A DNA stretch of 15,553 nt, from contig CAIKKV010000391.1 in the NCBI GenBank assembly GCA_903828035.1, forward strand, positions 1 to 15,553. Direction: 5' to 3'. Positions 14,921-15,553 of the stretch are shown in pieces (position 1 is the stretch's first letter; every line of letters begins with the position of its first letter). Position numbers and translations under genes: made by a program. The notes under the pieces are model-generated. The model saw only the letters and a program-made list of their open reading frames with translations. It made no database searches and had not been told where the DNA came from. This DNA comes from an uncultured bacterium (GTDB taxonomy: Bacteria > Verrucomicrobiota > Kiritimatiellia > CAIKKV01).

Positions 14921-15553
14921 ATGATTGCTGCCGTTATTATTTTCCTGGTCACCTACACCCTGATCGCCTCGGAGAAGGTGGATAAAACGCTGGCCGCCCT
15001 GCTGGGCGCCGTGGTGATGGTCGTGTCCGGGGCCGTGCCGTACGAGCGCGCGCTGGCGGCGATCGACATGAACGTGATCTTCCTGCTGGTGGGCATGATG
15101 GTGATCGTGGGGATCTTGTCGCAGACCGGCGTCTTTGAGTGGATGGCCATCCATCTCGCCCGCCTCGCCAACGGGAACGGGCTGGTGATCATGATCTCGT
15201 TCCTGGTCCTGACGGCCGTCATCTCGGCGTTCCTCGACAACGTGACCACCGTGATCCTGATCGCGCCCCTGACGATCTTCGTGACCCAGATCCTGGAGAT
15301 ACCGACGAAGCCGATGCTGATCCTGGAGGCGATCTTCTCGAACATCGGCGGCACGGCGACCCTGGTGGGCGACCCGCCCAACATCCTGATCGGCGCCCGG
15401 GCGCACTTGTCGTTCAACGCGTTCATCTACAACCTGAGCCCCATCATCGTGATTGTCATGATAGCCAGCCTGGTGGCGGTCGGGCTGTTCTACCGGAAGT
15501 CCATGCGGACGAATGCGGCGGGGCGGGAGCGCATCCGCCGCGCCCGGCCCGAC
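14921..15553 (+). CDS. ArsB/NhaD-type permease (ion transporter), 3' truncated by window
   Basis: The first 211 residues of an integral membrane permease of the ArsB/NhaD (ion transporter) superfamily; relatives are about 430 residues, so roughly half is present. Hydrophobic spans alternate from residue 1. SAFLDNVTTVILIAP (102-116) and NIGGTATLVGDPPNILIG (141-158) are the paired hairpin motifs characteristic of these Na+/H+ antiporters and anion permeases. The ATG follows AAGGGG (14911-14916), which overlaps the stop of the EIIA-CBS gene, so the two are co-translated. Substrate could be Na+/H+, an anion or arsenite; the EIIA-CBS partner and lack of ars genes make arsenite unlikely. The frame is still open at the window end. 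Confidence 0.87.
   Translation, partial: MIAAVIIFLVTYTLIASEKVDKTLAALLGAVVMVVSGAVPYERALAAIDMNVIFLLVGMMVIVGILSQTGVFEWMAIHLARLANGNGLVIMISFLVLTAVISAFLDNVTTVILIAPLTIFVTQILEIPTKPMLILEAIFSNIGGTATLVGDPPNILIGARAHLSFNAFIYNLSPIIVIVMIASLVAVGLFYRKSMRTNAAGRERIRRARPD

Noticed and set aside
14921..15553. An arsenical resistance pump (arsB)
   Set aside because: The superfamily motifs are shared with Na+/H+ antiporters and anion permeases, and no arsR, arsC or arsA gene is nearby while a PTS EIIA-CBS regulator is.

Overview
This is a 15.5 kb window of GC-rich, gene-dense bacterial chromosome. It has strong AGGAG-type ribosome-binding sites, many 1-11 nt gene overlaps and very long antisense open frames caused by high GC at third codon positions. 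No rRNA, tRNA, integrase, transposase or CRISPR array is visible. The gene content fits an environmental member of the PVC group (Kiritimatiellota, Verrucomicrobiota, Lentisphaerota) or a similar Gram-negative lineage: a PF12831-type flavoprotein, an sxt-type carbamoylation cassette, a sulfotransferase, and a PTS EIIA-CBS protein next to an ArsB/NhaD permease. That placement is inference only, because no phylogenetic marker gene is present.

Layout. (1) 1-123: inverted repeats at the window edge. (2) 124-1401, minus: FAD-dependent oxidoreductase. (3) 1402-1629: divergent promoter region. (4) 1630-9283, plus: a compact seven-gene operon. It encodes an NAD-dependent epimerase (with a one-base frameshift in a C run), an SxtJ-like membrane protein, a NodU/CmcH-type carbamoyltransferase, a 54-residue DUF5989/SxtK-like membrane protein, a PIG-L (LmbE) deacetylase, a membrane-anchored SGNH hydrolase-like protein and a GT-C membrane glycosyltransferase. 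(5) 9284-9361: short convergent junction carrying a dispersed-repeat-like motif. (6) 13786 down to 9362, minus: a three-gene operon of PHP-like protein, PAPS-dependent sulfotransferase and a second GT-C glycosyltransferase. (7) 13787-13994: divergent intergenic region with a 14-bp direct repeat. (8) 13995 to the window end, plus: PTS EIIA-CBS regulatory protein followed by an ArsB/NhaD-type permease cut by the window edge.

How the genes may work together. The two convergent operons contain the enzyme types needed to modify a sugar (epimerase), remove N-acetyl groups (PIG-L), carbamoylate hydroxyls (carbamoyltransferase with its two small membrane partners), add or remove acyl esters (SGNH), sulfate (sulfotransferase) and transfer lipid-linked sugars across the membrane (two GT-C enzymes). 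I infer a locus that makes or decorates a carbamoylated and perhaps sulfated envelope glycan or glycolipid. The carbamoylation cassette has the same three components as sxtI/J/K of cyanobacterial saxitoxin clusters, but nothing else here suggests toxin synthesis. The EIIA-CBS/permease pair is a separate unit that looks like ion transport under phosphotransfer and nucleotide control.
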